DNA of 64,000 nt, taken from NCBI RefSeq assembly GCF_042683245.1, contig NZ_JBHUJB010000089.1, positions 62,001 through 126,000 of the forward strand. Reading direction: 5' to 3'. Position 1 is the stretch's first letter, and every line of letters starts with the position of its first letter. The notes beneath the pieces are model-generated. The model saw only the letters and a list, made by a program, of their open reading frames with translations. It did no database searches and was not told where the DNA came from. The translations under genes and the position numbers were made by a program. This DNA comes from Rubritalea tangerina. Lineage in GTDB: Bacteria; Verrucomicrobiota; Verrucomicrobiia; Verrucomicrobiales; Akkermansiaceae. Positions 51,894 through 61,197 of this stretch are shown here, one piece after another.

Positions 51894-54029
51894 ATGAAGC
51901 AGCCTATCCGATTACTAACATTGATGTGTAGCGCTCTTGTAGGGGCTTTGACTTTATGTGGCTGCGGTGACAATGGAGACGCTCAGTTTGAGAGAAAGCT
52001 TGGGTTTGTGGAGTTTGTTCCACGGTACAACAAGTTTATTGATGGATGGCTAGCGAAGCAACTCAAGGTGGTAGATAAGCGAATCAGCGAGGAGAGTCAA
52101 AAGTTGGCTGACGCTAGTGACGCGAATGAGAAGTTGAGTTTGGAAGCGAGTATCGAGGCATTGAAACGTGAGAAGCAACGTTACTTGTTCCGTCAGTCAG
52201 TTGGGGAATACTTCTCTATCAAAACGCCTGAAGATTTACCCAGTGATCTTGTTTGGCAGAATGGAAATGATGTCCCAGCAATGGGTGATCCAAAGGCCAA
52301 GAAAGGTGGGGTGATGAATTATTTTATCACAACATTTCCCGCTACGACACGCCGCTTTGGCAAAAGCTCAAATCATTCGTTTCGATCAGAAATCTACGAT
52401 AACATTGAAATGCCTTTGGTGGGCGAGCATTCACTCACAGGGCAACCATTTGGAATTCTCGCAAAGGAATGGGCGATTTCGGAAGATGGTAGGACGGTTT
52501 ACTACAAGTTACGTGAGGAGGCGACATATTCGGATGGTCACCCTGTGAAGGCCCAGGACTATTTGGTCTTTGCGTATTTGCGTCTCTCCGACAATGTTAA
52601 AGACCCATTTTATAAAGTCTATCTTCGTGAACAATTTGCGAACTTCACGACCTATGGTGACCACTTGTTGTCAGTGACTTTGCCGGAGGCTAAGCCGAAG
52701 ATGACCTATTATGCTTCGATCACGCCTTCGCCGTCGCATTTTTATGCTGAGTATGGGCCGGACTTTGTTCAGCGATACCAATGGAAGGTAGAGCCAACGA
52801 CCGGGGCGTACACGGTGCATCCTGAAGACATTAAGAAGGGGCGCTCAATCACCTTATCCCGTGTGAAGGACTGGTGGGCTGCAGACCTGCCGCAGTTGAA
52901 ATACGGGTACAACGTAGACAAAATTGTTTACCATCTGGTACAGGATACCTCGAAGGCATTTGAGTTATTCCGCATCGGGCAGTTAGATTATTTTCCAGTG
53001 TCACAACCTGAGTATTGGTATGAGAAGACTGAGATGGAGCCAGTATTCAAGGGCTACATTGAGAAAGCGACGTTCTATAACATCTATCCGCGCGTGCCAT
53101 GGGGCTTCTATCCGAATGTGACTAAGGCACCGATGGATAATAAGGATGTGCGAGTCGGGCTGGCGTATGCGATGAACCTGCAGAAGGTGATCAATGCTCT
53201 GTTTCGAGCTGACTATGATCGACTCGAGAGCTTCAGCCGTGGCTTCGGGGAATTTACCAACGAGGAGGTGACCGCAAGGAGGTTCTCAGTAGCTAAAGCG
53301 CGTGAGGCATTTGCTAAGGCCGGCTACACCGTGGAAGGGGAAGATGGGATTTTGAGAAAGCCTGATGGGACGAAATTGGAGGTAGAGCTCACGTTCTACA
53401 ACTTGGGCATTTATCCAAAGATGATGGCTATTTTGAAGGAAGAGGCCAAGAAATGTGGCGTGGATCTTGTTTTGGATGGTCAGGAGCCGACATTAGCATT
53501 CAAGAAGACTCAGGATAAGCTGCACACTCTATGTTACGCAGGTTGGGGTGTGACGCCACCCTTCCCGCGCTATCATCAATTCTTTCACTCTATCAATGGC
53601 ATTGAGAATGGGAAACCAAAGCAGCAAACGAACAACTTGAATTGTTACGCAGATCCACGCATGGATTTCTTAGCAACGACTGTTAGGAATGCGCGTAGCA
53701 TAGAAGAATTAAGGGATGCTGCGCATGAGGTGCAACAAATCGTCCACGACGAGGTGTTGTTTATTCCAGCACACGCGGTGCCTTATAGGAGGGCGGCATA
53801 CTGGAGGTGGCTAAAGTGGCCGGATTCTAAGTATACGAATTTTGCGGATCCTAGGACGTATGACCCGATTGAGTCTTACTATTATTGGGTCGACGAAGAT
53901 GTGAAGGCGGAGACTCTCAGTGCGAAGCGCAGTGGGAAAGAATTTCCCGAGAAGGTGCATGTTTTCGACCGCTACCGTGGGGGGATTCCCGAGGAAGATA
54001 AGCGCATGCGTGCCACTAAAGCGAACTAA
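51894..54029 (+). CDS. ABC importer substrate-binding lipoprotein, YejA-like
   Basis: A 711-residue SBP_bac_5 protein with a signal ending in the lipobox LTLCGC. A coiled-coil-like insertion (about residues 45-100; KQLKVVDKRISEESQKLADA) follows the lipid anchor. The core has GGVMNYFITTFPATTRRFGKS, ILAKEWAISEDGRTVYYKLR, ATYSDGHPVKAQDYLVF and a long C-terminal lobe that ends in YYYWVDEDVKAE. E. coli YejA, which shares these features, binds microcin C-like peptides and oligopeptides; the ligand here is unknown. Start taken as ATG 51894; the GTG at 51891 overlaps the stop of the preceding gene. Confidence 0.9.
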   Translation: MKQPIRLLTLMCSALVGALTLCGCGDNGDAQFERKLGFVEFVPRYNKFIDGWLAKQLKVVDKRISEESQKLADASDANEKLSLEASIEALKREKQRYLFRQSVGEYFSIKTPEDLPSDLVWQNGNDVPAMGDPKAKKGGVMNYFITTFPATTRRFGKSSNHSFRSEIYDNIEMPLVGEHSLTGQPFGILAKEWAISEDGRTVYYKLREEATYSDGHPVKAQDYLVFAYLRLSDNVKDPFYKVYLREQFANFTTYGDHLLSVTLPEAKPKMTYYASITPSPSHFYAEYGPDFVQRYQWKVEPTTGAYTVHPEDIKKGRSITLSRVKDWWAADLPQLKYGYNVDKIVYHLVQDTSKAFELFRIGQLDYFPVSQPEYWYEKTEMEPVFKGYIEKATFYNIYPRVPWGFYPNVTKAPMDNKDVRVGLAYAMNLQKVINALFRADYDRLESFSRGFGEFTNEEVTARRFSVAKAREAFAKAGYTVEGEDGILRKPDGTKLEVELTFYNLGIYPKMMAILKEEAKKCGVDLVLDGQEPTLAFKKTQDKLHTLCYAGWGVTPPFPRYHQFFHSINGIENGKPKQQTNNLNCYADPRMDFLATTVRNARSIEELRDAAHEVQQIVHDEVLFIPAHAVPYRRAAYWRWLKWPDSKYTNFADPRTYDPIESYYYWVDEDVKAETLSAKRSGKEFPEKVHVFDRYRGGIPEEDKRMRATKAN

Positions 54030-54047
54030 GAATAGAAATTTCAAAGC

Positions 54048-55040
54048 GTGTCTACAGACCAAAATATATTAGAAGTCAAAGGCCTCGTCACTGAGTTTGA
54101 AACCGAAGCCGGTTGGTTGCGAGCGGTGGATGGAGTGAGCTTTAATGTGCCCAAGGGTAAGACTGTTGGAGTTGTTGGTGAGTCTGGTTGTGGAAAGTCG
54201 GTAACCTCGATGTCCATCGTTGATCTTTTACCAAAGCCAATGGGGCATGTTAGAGGGGGAGAGATTTTATTCAAAGGGAAAGACCTGAGGAAGATTGATC
54301 ATAAGGAATATTATAAAATCCGGGGGGGACAGATCAGTGTGATTTTCCAAGAGCCGATGACGGCGCTCAATCCAGTGCATAAGATAGGGCGTCAGCTCTC
54401 TGAGGTGCTTTTGCTTCACACTGGAATGACAAAGAAGGAGGCCTGGCAGGAATCTATCAATGTCTTATCGAAGGTGGGGATTCCAGCCCCTGAGAGAAGG
54501 GTAAACGAATACCCTCACCAACTTTCGGGCGGTATGCGGCAGAGGGTTGTGATCGCTATGGCTTTGGCGTGCAAACCAGATTTGGTGATTGCCGATGAGC
54601 CTACGACAGCACTCGACGTTACGGTTCAGGCTGAGATTTTGGATCTGATTAATCAGCTTCAGAAAGACATGGGCATGTCAGTGATCATGATCACGCACGA
54701 CTTAGGAGTGATTGCTGAGACCTGTGATGAGGTTGTGGTTATGTATGCTGGTCGGGTGGTGGAGCGTGGCTCTGTTTATGATATTTTTGAACGCCCAACG
54801 CATGCCTACACCAAAGCTCTGTTAGGATCTATTCCTAGTTTAGAGTCGGCTAATAAGTCGGTATTGCCAACGATTCCTGGCACTGTGGCATCGATTTCGG
54901 ACTTCGTTGAGGGATGTCGATTCTGCCAACGCATGGAACGAGAGGGGGAAACGCTAGAGCAGCGGCCAGCGTTTATTGAAGTGCGCCCTAACCACTGGGT
55001 AGAAGATTGTCCTATTTGTAATTCTCTCCACACTGATTGA
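54048..55040 (+). CDS. oppD: Oligopeptide ABC importer ATPase, OppD type
   Basis: A 330-residue ABC ATPase starting at GTG 54048. Walker A GESGCGKSV, Q-loop QEPMTALNPVHKIG, signature LSGGMRQRV, Walker B LVIADEPTTALD and the switch His THDLG are present. The C-terminal oligopeptide domain contains a cysteine cluster: GCRFCQRM and CPICNS, as in OppD proteins whose C terminus carries Fe-S-type Cys motifs. Pairs with the next gene as the heterodimeric motor. Confidence 0.95.
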   Translation: MSTDQNILEVKGLVTEFETEAGWLRAVDGVSFNVPKGKTVGVVGESGCGKSVTSMSIVDLLPKPMGHVRGGEILFKGKDLRKIDHKEYYKIRGGQISVIFQEPMTALNPVHKIGRQLSEVLLLHTGMTKKEAWQESINVLSKVGIPAPERRVNEYPHQLSGGMRQRVVIAMALACKPDLVIADEPTTALDVTVQAEILDLINQLQKDMGMSVIMITHDLGVIAETCDEVVVMYAGRVVERGSVYDIFERPTHAYTKALLGSIPSLESANKSVLPTIPGTVASISDFVEGCRFCQRMEREGETLEQRPAFIEVRPNHWVEDCPICNSLHTD

Positions 55041-55044
55041 TCTC

Positions 55045-56052
55045 ATGTCTCACTTATTAGAAGTCAAAAAACTGAAGATGCATTTCCCAGTCAAAGGGGG
55101 GATTATGATGCGTCAGGTAGGAGCTGTGAAAGCGGTGGACGATGTCTCATTTTTTGTGCGGCCTGGAGAGACTCTTGGATTAGTAGGGGAATCAGGATGC
55201 GGTAAGAGTACCTTGGGCAAATGTCTGGTGAGGCTCTATGAGCCAACCGACGGCGAAATTTTATTAGGCGAGACAGATATCACGCGCATGACTAATAAAG
55301 CGTTGAGGCCATTGCGTAAGAATATCCAGATGATGTTTCAGGATCCTGCGGAGTCATTGAATTCTCGGTTCTCGGTAAGGCAGATTGTGCGTGAGCCATT
55401 AGATATTCAACAAATTGGCAGCAAGAAGGAGCGCGACGCCAAGGTAGATGAGTTGCTGGAAAAGGTCGGATTACCAGCGGCGGCGGCTGATAAGTTTCCT
55501 GTGGAGTTTTCTGGTGGGCAGAGGCAGCGGATTGGTGTTGCCCGGGCCATTGCATTGAACCCGAAGTTACTTGTTTTAGATGAGCCGGTCTCAGCATTAG
55601 ATGTTTCGGTTCAATCGCAGGTCCTTAATTTGTTAGTGGATCTACAAAAGGAGCTAAACATGGCCTACATCTTCATTGCTCACGATCTAGCAGTGGTGAA
55701 GCACATTTCTGATAGAGTGGCTGTGATGTATTTAGGTAAGATCGTCGAGCTAGCGAGCTCTGAGACGATTTATCAGAACCCTCGACATGCTTATACGAAG
55801 GCATTGTTGTCAGCGATTCCACATGCGGATCCCAAGCATCAAGGTAAGAGAATTCGCTTGGAGGGCGATGTTCCCTCACCGATTGATCCTCCAGCGGGCT
55901 CTGCATTTGGACACCGGATTAATCATCCACGTTATGAAGAGACAGTAGGCTTAGACATGCCATTGGTCGAGATTGCTCCAGATCACTGGGTTGCTGCTGA
56001 CCCTTGTAGCTTGAGTGATGAAGATTGGGAGAAAGCGAAGCAGTTAGTATAG
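55045..56052 (+). CDS. oppF: Oligopeptide ABC importer ATPase, OppF type
   Basis: A 335-residue ABC ATPase. Walker A GESGCGKST, Q-loop FQDPAESLNSRFSV, signature FSGGQRQRIGV, Walker B LLVLDEPVSALDVS and switch His AHDLA. The C-terminal oligopeptide domain has GSAFGHRINHPRYEE where most OppF proteins have a GCxFxxRCP motif; only one Cys (near the end, DPCSLS) remains. It starts 4 nt after the oppD stop. The motor probably also serves the ATPase-less importer at 44881-48758 (inference). Confidence 0.95.
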   Translation: MSHLLEVKKLKMHFPVKGGIMMRQVGAVKAVDDVSFFVRPGETLGLVGESGCGKSTLGKCLVRLYEPTDGEILLGETDITRMTNKALRPLRKNIQMMFQDPAESLNSRFSVRQIVREPLDIQQIGSKKERDAKVDELLEKVGLPAAAADKFPVEFSGGQRQRIGVARAIALNPKLLVLDEPVSALDVSVQSQVLNLLVDLQKELNMAYIFIAHDLAVVKHISDRVAVMYLGKIVELASSETIYQNPRHAYTKALLSAIPHADPKHQGKRIRLEGDVPSPIDPPAGSAFGHRINHPRYEETVGLDMPLVEIAPDHWVAADPCSLSDEDWEKAKQLV

Positions 56053-56144
56053 TGTGCTTGGCCTACACATTTGGTGAAGCTTCAGAAATAGGGATGTGGC
56101 GGCAGTGCTGAGTTCGCTTATTGGAGAGCGCAGCGTTACCAATT

Positions 56145-56792
56145 TCATTGCCTGAGTGCGTTGATTTCCAGTGATTTTTCGATGATGTCGAGAGCGAGCT
56201 GGTATTTGTTTTCCTTTGGGAGCTTGAGCTCATGATCTGGGTAGACGAGGGTGACTTCATTTTCTGAGGAATCAAATCCGATGTCGGAACGAGAAACGTC
56301 ATTAGCGACGATGAGGTCACAATGTTTACGAACGAGTTTGGATCGGGCGTTGGTGAGTGCGTTTTCGGTTTCCGCAGCGAAGCCAACGAGTGTTCCTGTG
56401 AACGCGAATTTTTTTCTCGCGGAGCCTAGGATGTCTGGGTTCTTGACCAGCTCGAGTGTGAGTGAATCAGCCTCTTTTTTTATTTTCTGCTCTGGTACGG
56501 AAGCTGGTCGGTAGTCAGCGACTGCTGCAGCAAAGATAGCGATATCAGTCTTAGAGATGTAGTGTTCGACTGCGTCGTACATTTCTTTAGCTGATTCGAC
56601 GGGAAGAAAGTCGACACCTTCGGGGACATCTAGGTCACAGGGGCCAGAAATGAGGGTTACTCGATGTCCTTCGTGAGCGGCAGCACCTGCGAGGGCGTAG
56701 CCCATTTTACCGGATGATCGGTTTGTCAGATAGCGGACCGGGTCGATGGCTTCACGCGTTGGTCCCGCGGTGATGAGAAAATGTTTTTTCAA
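56145..56792 (-). CDS. coaB: Phosphopantothenate-cysteine ligase (CoaB), stand-alone
   Basis: A 215-residue enzyme of coenzyme A synthesis that couples cysteine to 4'-phosphopantothenate. The family start KHFLITAGPTREAIDPVRYLTNRSSGKMGYALA, AAAVADYRPA (the AVAD motif), the KNPDIL lysine and the FAAETEN and LIVANDVS segments are present. In most bacteria CoaB is the C-terminal half of a fused CoaBC; here it is a separate gene 12 nt after coaC. Confidence 0.95.
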   Translation of the reverse strand: MKKHFLITAGPTREAIDPVRYLTNRSSGKMGYALAGAAAHEGHRVTLISGPCDLDVPEGVDFLPVESAKEMYDAVEHYISKTDIAIFAAAVADYRPASVPEQKIKKEADSLTLELVKNPDILGSARKKFAFTGTLVGFAAETENALTNARSKLVRKHCDLIVANDVSRSDIGFDSSENEVTLVYPDHELKLPKENKYQLALDIIEKSLEINALRQ

Positions 56793-56804
56793 AGGGATGG
56801 GAAG

Positions 56805-57350
56805 TTAGGTTGTCTGGTTCAGGTGTTGGTAGATGGTCTCTAGGATCGCATCCACAGGCATGAGCCTTCCTGCACCTTCGTAGCCGCATGCGAGTATGCC
56901 ATGAGTATCAGGACCAAAGATGTGGCAACCATCATCGACGAGTTGTTTGACATTGCGCTGGGTGGCCGGATGGGCCCACATTTTACCATTCATAGCCGGG
57001 CAGATGAGAACTGGGGCTTTGGTTGCTAGATAAATGCTAGAGAGTGGGTCAGGAGCTAAACCTTGAGCAAAGTTACCGATAGTATTGGCACTAGCGGGAA
57101 CGACGACCATCAGGTCAGCTCGGTCAGCGAGATCGATATGACCGGGTTTCCACGATTGCTTTTCATCTTGGAGTGTGACGAGCACAGGGTTTCGAGAAAG
57201 CACCTGAAGAGTAAAGGGGGGGATAAATTCGGTGGCTGACCGGGTCATGACACAGTGAACCTCATGGCCAGATTTCGCCAAGGCTGAAGCGATGTCAGCT
57301 GTTTTGTAGGCGGCTATGGAGCCGGTGATGCCGAGAACGATGGTGGCCAT
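56805..57350 (-). CDS. coaC: Phosphopantothenoylcysteine decarboxylase (CoaC), stand-alone
   Basis: A 181-residue flavoprotein that decarboxylates phosphopantothenoylcysteine. It opens with VLGITGSIAAYKTADI, and has the active-site HIDLADRADLMVVVPASANTIGNFAQG, PAMNGKMW and the substrate-clamp ACGYEGAGR with its Cys. It is homododecameric in relatives. It is split from CoaB, unlike the usual bacterial fusion, but still adjacent and in the correct order. Confidence 0.95.
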   Translation of the reverse strand: MATIVLGITGSIAAYKTADIASALAKSGHEVHCVMTRSATEFIPPFTLQVLSRNPVLVTLQDEKQSWKPGHIDLADRADLMVVVPASANTIGNFAQGLAPDPLSSIYLATKAPVLICPAMNGKMWAHPATQRNVKQLVDDGCHIFGPDTHGILACGYEGAGRLMPVDAILETIYQHLNQTT

Positions 57351-57454
57351 AGGAATGATTGTGGGCTGCGCATGTGGGTGTGTGAAGTGTAAATCTTGTG
57401 CTTTTGCGTGAATGCTAGTTTGACCTTTTAGCTGTTAGTTTTTAGATTAACTCC

Positions 57455-57904
57455 ATGAACTGGGATGATGCTTCGGAAAAGATTTTAGTGACGATGCTGA
57501 GCCATTTAGGATTTAGCGTCGCAGTGGAGAGGGAAACGACAGCTGACGGTCTTTGTCTCCAGATCATGATGGAGGATTCGAAGACGATTATTGGGCGCAA
57601 TGGCGACCGCCTTGAGGACCTTCAGTATTTGGTCAATCGCATCCTGAATAAGCATTTTCCCGATGCGCCCAGAGTGAAAGTAGATTGTGATCATTATCGC
57701 AACGAGCAAGAGGGTAAGCTTGTAGAGAAGGCTAAAGTTCTTGCAGACAAGGTGTTGGAGTCAGGAAAGTCCGTGAGGACTAGGCCGCTGAATGCTTATT
57801 ACCGTAGGATCGTGCACAACGCTTTAGCTGAGGTGGATGGGGTGCGTACGGCGTCGCCACAAGGGCAGGCCCGCTATAAGCGTATCGAGATCATGCCCGC
57901 ATAG
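57455..57904 (+). CDS. KH-R3H RNA-binding protein (KhpB/Jag-like)
   Basis: A 149-residue protein with a KH domain (about 30-75; TIIGRNGDRLEDLQYLVNRI, with the GRNG loop) and an R3H domain (about 85-149; RTRPLNAYYRRIVHNALAEV, with the conserved Arg/His). The N-terminal Jag-N domain found in KhpB/Jag of Gram-positive bacteria is missing. Such proteins bind many RNAs together with KhpA. Usually next to yidC in bacteria, but not here. Confidence 0.9.
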   Translation: MNWDDASEKILVTMLSHLGFSVAVERETTADGLCLQIMMEDSKTIIGRNGDRLEDLQYLVNRILNKHFPDAPRVKVDCDHYRNEQEGKLVEKAKVLADKVLESGKSVRTRPLNAYYRRIVHNALAEVDGVRTASPQGQARYKRIEIMPA

Positions 57905-57916
57905 TTTATCACTTTT

Positions 57917-58261
57917 ATGGAAACGCACAGACTCGTACTCACTGAAGATCTCAACCAATATGGCTTTCTCTTTGGGGGGCGTTTGTTGAGTTGGGCTGAT
58001 GAGGCGGGTTACATAGCTGCGAGCAAGGATTTTCCCGACGCGCGCTTCGTCACCATTGGTATGGGCAAGGTTGCCTTCCATCAGTCGGTCAAAAATGGTG
58101 CTATCATACGTCTCTGTGTTAGCTTGCGAAAGCAAGGCACAACTTCAGCGACCTATCAGATTGATGTCTATTCAGCGAAGGAGCCTGAGCGAGGTGTGAT
58201 TTTTTCTACTGATATTACCTATGTCAATATTGATGAGGAGGGCCAAAAGTATGCCCTCTAA
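57917..58261 (+). CDS. Acyl-CoA thioesterase, hotdog fold (YciA-like)
   Basis: A 114-residue single hotdog domain with the characteristic LNQYGFLFGGRLLSWADEAG helix, the VTIGMGKVAFHQSVKNGAII strand segment and a TDITYVNID end. Enzymes of this family hydrolyse acyl-CoA esters; the substrate is not predictable. It is 12 nt after the KH-R3H gene, suggesting one transcript. At 114 residues it is short compared with YciA (about 130). Confidence 0.88.
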   Translation: METHRLVLTEDLNQYGFLFGGRLLSWADEAGYIAASKDFPDARFVTIGMGKVAFHQSVKNGAIIRLCVSLRKQGTTSATYQIDVYSAKEPERGVIFSTDITYVNIDEEGQKYAL

Positions 58262-58276
58262 CAATTCCCTCTAGTT

Positions 58277-58747
58277 CTATTCTTGAATTTCCTTTTTAAA
58301 GGTATCACGCAGGCAGATGTAGTAGTCGTGTTGGTTGACTTCCATCTGATAGATGAGGCATTCATGTGAGTGTGTGGAAGTGCGGAGGGTGCCTGTTCCA
58401 GCGTTGAAGCTAATGGAATAGCTACCGAGTTCAGCGTCGGTAAGTTGTTTATAGATATCGACGTCTCGTCCATTCACTTCTGTGATGATGGCGAGGACAT
58501 CTTCATGTAGGGGGACTTTTTGGTCTTCAAATTTTAGTGAGACTTCTTGTGAGAGGGCAGTATGGATATTTTCGAAATCGTCTCCGTAGGTTTGAGTGAG
58601 GGTTTCAGCATTTGCGTATTCTGGTTGGTTAGCTGATTGGAATACTGCTACTCCGAGGATGGTAGCGCAGCCGCCGATACTGAGAGCTGTGCAACCTGCA
58701 AAGCAGGAGAGTGCGATGATACAGACTGTGAGGAGGGGTTTTTTCAT
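58277..58747 (-). CDS. Putative lipoprotein of unknown function
   Basis: A 156-residue protein that begins MKKPLLTVCIIALSCFAGC: a short basic start, a hydrophobic run and a Cys, typical of a lipoprotein signal. A second Cys and a Gly-rich stretch (SIGGCATILGV) follow, then a polar body with no recognised motif. The ORF stays open further upstream, but that part overlaps the M48 gene, so 58747 is preferred. The gene may be co-transcribed with the M48 protease, whose stop is 11 nt upstream. Confidence 0.65.
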   Translation of the reverse strand: MKKPLLTVCIIALSCFAGCTALSIGGCATILGVAVFQSANQPEYANAETLTQTYGDDFENIHTALSQEVSLKFEDQKVPLHEDVLAIITEVNGRDVDIYKQLTDAELGSYSISFNAGTGTLRTSTHSHECLIYQMEVNQHDYYICLRDTFKKEIQE

Positions 58748-58757
58748 AGCTAAGAAT

Positions 58758-60017
58758 CTAGGCGTCGAGTTTGAGTCTTCTGAGTGCATCAATGCGGGTG
58801 AGCATAGGTGGGTGCGAGTATTCAAGGAACACAAGGAAGGGGTGGGGAGTGAGATTGACGAGATTATCTGCAGAGAGTTGTTTGAGGGCGCCGATGAGGT
58901 GCTCAGGGGTCCCTTGTGCATTTGCTGCATAGGCATCTGCCTCAAACTCATGTTTCCGGCTGCACCTATTTGAAAAGATACTGAGCACTTTATTCACTGG
59001 TGAGAAGAGGATGAAGAAGAAGATAAGGCCTGCGTAGGTAGAGATTTGTTCAACGTAGAAAGCGTCAAAAAGTTGTTGGGCAAAAGCGCCGTTAGGGTTG
59101 GTGGCGATGCCAATGAGGAAGAAGATGACTGCCGTTTGGATCGTGCTTACGACCATGCGCTGAATGATGTGCTTACACTTGAAGTGGCCGATTTCATGAG
59201 CGAGAACGCCGACGAGCCCCTCGGTGGTGTGCTTTTCAATGAGAGTGTCGAAGAGGGCAATTTTTTTATTTTTTCCAAAGCCGGTGAAGAAGGCATTCGA
59301 CTTGGTGGATCGTTTTGAGCCATCCATGACGTAGATTTCGGTGAGTGGGAAATCGCATTTAGCTGACAGAGCATTGATGGCGGACTTGAGTTCCCCATCT
59401 TCCATGGGTTCGAACTTATTAAAGAGTGGGAGGATGTAGGTGGGTGCGAGATAGGTTAGTAAAAGTTGGATGAGGGTGAATGCGATCCAGGCCCAGAGCC
59501 AGGCGTGTGCGACTGCACCAAAGATCCATAGAATCAATGCTAGGATGGGAGCTCCAATGAGGGCCATGAGAATCAGGCCTTTTATTTGGTCGATAACGAA
59601 GGTCTTAGGGGTAGTTTTATTGAAGCCAAACTTCGCTTCGATAACGAATGTCGAATAGATCTGGAATGGGATACCGATGAGAGTTTGGGCGATGAAGAGG
59701 ATCGCCATGAAGATGAGACCTGTCAGGATTGGGCCATAACCGATACTGCGGCAGAAATCATCTAACCAGCCGAAGCCCCCAAGGAGCCAAAAAGTGAGCG
59801 TCAGTGCCAATGAGAATGTGGATTGGACAATGTCGAACTGGGAAGTGATTCGTGTGTAGTGTTGGGACTCGGCATATTTGTCTTCAGTGAAAATGCCTTT
59901 GAACTCGCTTGGGAGTTTGGGGTTCAGCGCCTTGAGGTTGAGAAGGGTGGCGATAAGGTCAAGGTTCCACAGTAGGAAGAGCGCAATGACGATGATGATG
60001 CCCAAGGTGTTATTCAT
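58758..60017 (-). CDS. M48 family (Ste24-like) membrane metalloprotease
   Basis: A 419-residue zinc protease of the CAAX-protease-1/Ste24 type. The zinc site is LAHEIGHFK (HEIGH at residues 274-278) and the third ligand is in HEFEADAYA (E359). There are about seven membrane segments, and the N-terminal half shows the CAAX_prot_1-type PKTFVIDQIKGL. In bacteria such proteins act in membrane-protein quality control. Start at ATG 60017 preferred to an upstream ATG at 60053. Confidence 0.93.
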   Translation of the reverse strand: MNNTLGIIIVIALFLLWNLDLIATLLNLKALNPKLPSEFKGIFTEDKYAESQHYTRITSQFDIVQSTFSLALTLTFWLLGGFGWLDDFCRSIGYGPILTGLIFMAILFIAQTLIGIPFQIYSTFVIEAKFGFNKTTPKTFVIDQIKGLILMALIGAPILALILWIFGAVAHAWLWAWIAFTLIQLLLTYLAPTYILPLFNKFEPMEDGELKSAINALSAKCDFPLTEIYVMDGSKRSTKSNAFFTGFGKNKKIALFDTLIEKHTTEGLVGVLAHEIGHFKCKHIIQRMVVSTIQTAVIFFLIGIATNPNGAFAQQLFDAFYVEQISTYAGLIFFFILFSPVNKVLSIFSNRCSRKHEFEADAYAANAQGTPEHLIGALKQLSADNLVNLTPHPFLVFLEYSHPPMLTRIDALRRLKLDA

Positions 60018-60104
60018 GGCTGCTGAGTAGAAGCTATGTGACGATGCATGCAAGTCCGAAATCAGGAGTTGGCAGGGCGACGGGTTTTGTTATCAATGGA
60101 GTCT

Positions 60105-60767
60105 ATGAAATGGATGACGCTTCTCTTTCCAGCTTTGTTATTGAGCTGTGCGAATCAAGAGCCTGTGGAAGTGAAGGCGGGAACTTGGAGGAAGTCGCCG
60201 ACTACTTGGCTGAATGGTGCAGAGGTCTACAGTAATGTGGAATCGCTCAAGGGAGTCGGGGCAATCGAGAAAGACAAATTGATTTACAGGGCATCTACGT
60301 ACAATTTTGACGGGCCACTGCGGTGGCAGATTGTAGCAGAAGGAACTGAGGGGGAGCATGTGAGCATGCGACTTGCAGGAGTGCAAATCACGACGGGCGC
60401 AAGCAAGCGCTCAGTGAGGTTGCCTCTGTCGATGTTAGGAGGAGAGACTGCTTTCGAGCTAGAGGAATTGCCGAAGAAAAAGCGTAAATTTTCATTGAAG
60501 AAGAAAACGAAAGAAGAGCTGGAAAAAGAAGCTGCTGAGGCAGAAATTCAGCCGCGTTGGATGGCGAGTTATACGATTCCTGACACTCTTCAGCTATTTC
60601 CTAAAGCCGATGGTAAGGTTGTGCTAGCAGCCAATATTGTGATCACCTCGAGTAAGGGGACGCAGTCGGAGTGGGTGAATTTTGCTTTATTGCCAAATGC
60701 CAATAAGTCGAAAAGTTTTACATTCCGCCAGACGATGATCGAATATGGAGGAGTACCCATCGATTGA
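60105..60767 (+). CDS. Putative lipoprotein of unknown function
   Basis: A 220-residue protein that opens MKWMTLLFPALLLSC, a lipoprotein signal. The body has beta segments and a highly charged Lys/Glu stretch (KKKRKFSLKKKTKEELEKE) in the middle, then further beta segments ending in TFRQTMIEYGGVPID. No family was recognised. GGAG lies 3-6 nt before the ATG at 60105; another ATG at 60096 is in frame. It runs divergently from the M48 gene and converges on the Rrf2 gene. Confidence 0.7.
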   Translation: MKWMTLLFPALLLSCANQEPVEVKAGTWRKSPTTWLNGAEVYSNVESLKGVGAIEKDKLIYRASTYNFDGPLRWQIVAEGTEGEHVSMRLAGVQITTGASKRSVRLPLSMLGGETAFELEELPKKKRKFSLKKKTKEELEKEAAEAEIQPRWMASYTIPDTLQLFPKADGKVVLAANIVITSSKGTQSEWVNFALLPNANKSKSFTFRQTMIEYGGVPID

Positions 60768-60783
60768 ATCGCATTGGGGTATG

Positions 60784-61197
60784 TTAGATGTAGAACATTG
60801 GGCCTGCATCACTCTCCGCCATGCTACTTAATTTGGTCTCTTTGAGTTGGCTTGCGAAATGGTTGCTGGCAGAATGCCAGACTTTGCTGACGCTAGCACC
60901 TGACTGGCCCTCGGAAGAGGTGGTATTTTCGAGGAGGGTGGGTTCGACAGATTGGACAATATCGTAAAGTGAGATATCTTCGGCCTTGCCAGTGAGCAAA
61001 TATCCTCCAAATTTCCCGCGCTTACTAGTGATGAGTCCAGATCGTCTCAGGTCATTGAGGATTTGTACGAGAAAATTAGAAGACACAGCTTCGCGTTGTG
61101 CAATCTCGTCAAGTCGTGTAATGGTCTTTCCATCGGCTTGCTTTGCGAGTTGGGCCATTGCTCTACAGGCATATTCTAATTTCTGGGAAACTCTCAC
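60784..61197 (-). CDS. Rrf2 family transcriptional regulator (CymR-like)
   Basis: A 137-residue winged-helix regulator. Starting at GTG 61197 it reads MRVSQKLEYACRAMAQLA, the normal family start; the HTH follows with VSSNFLVQILNDLRRSGLITSKRGKFGGYLL. The three cysteines of IscR-type Fe-S sensors are missing: the region reads VSKVWHSASNHFASQL. It therefore resembles CymR, which senses cysteine status through the CysK/O-acetylserine partner in Gram-positive bacteria. It is divergent from cysE, 20 nt between start codons, so it probably controls cysE and perhaps other cys genes (inference). Confidence 0.9.
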   Translation of the reverse strand: MRVSQKLEYACRAMAQLAKQADGKTITRLDEIAQREAVSSNFLVQILNDLRRSGLITSKRGKFGGYLLTGKAEDISLYDIVQSVEPTLLENTTSSEGQSGASVSKVWHSASNHFASQLKETKLSSMAESDAGPMFYI

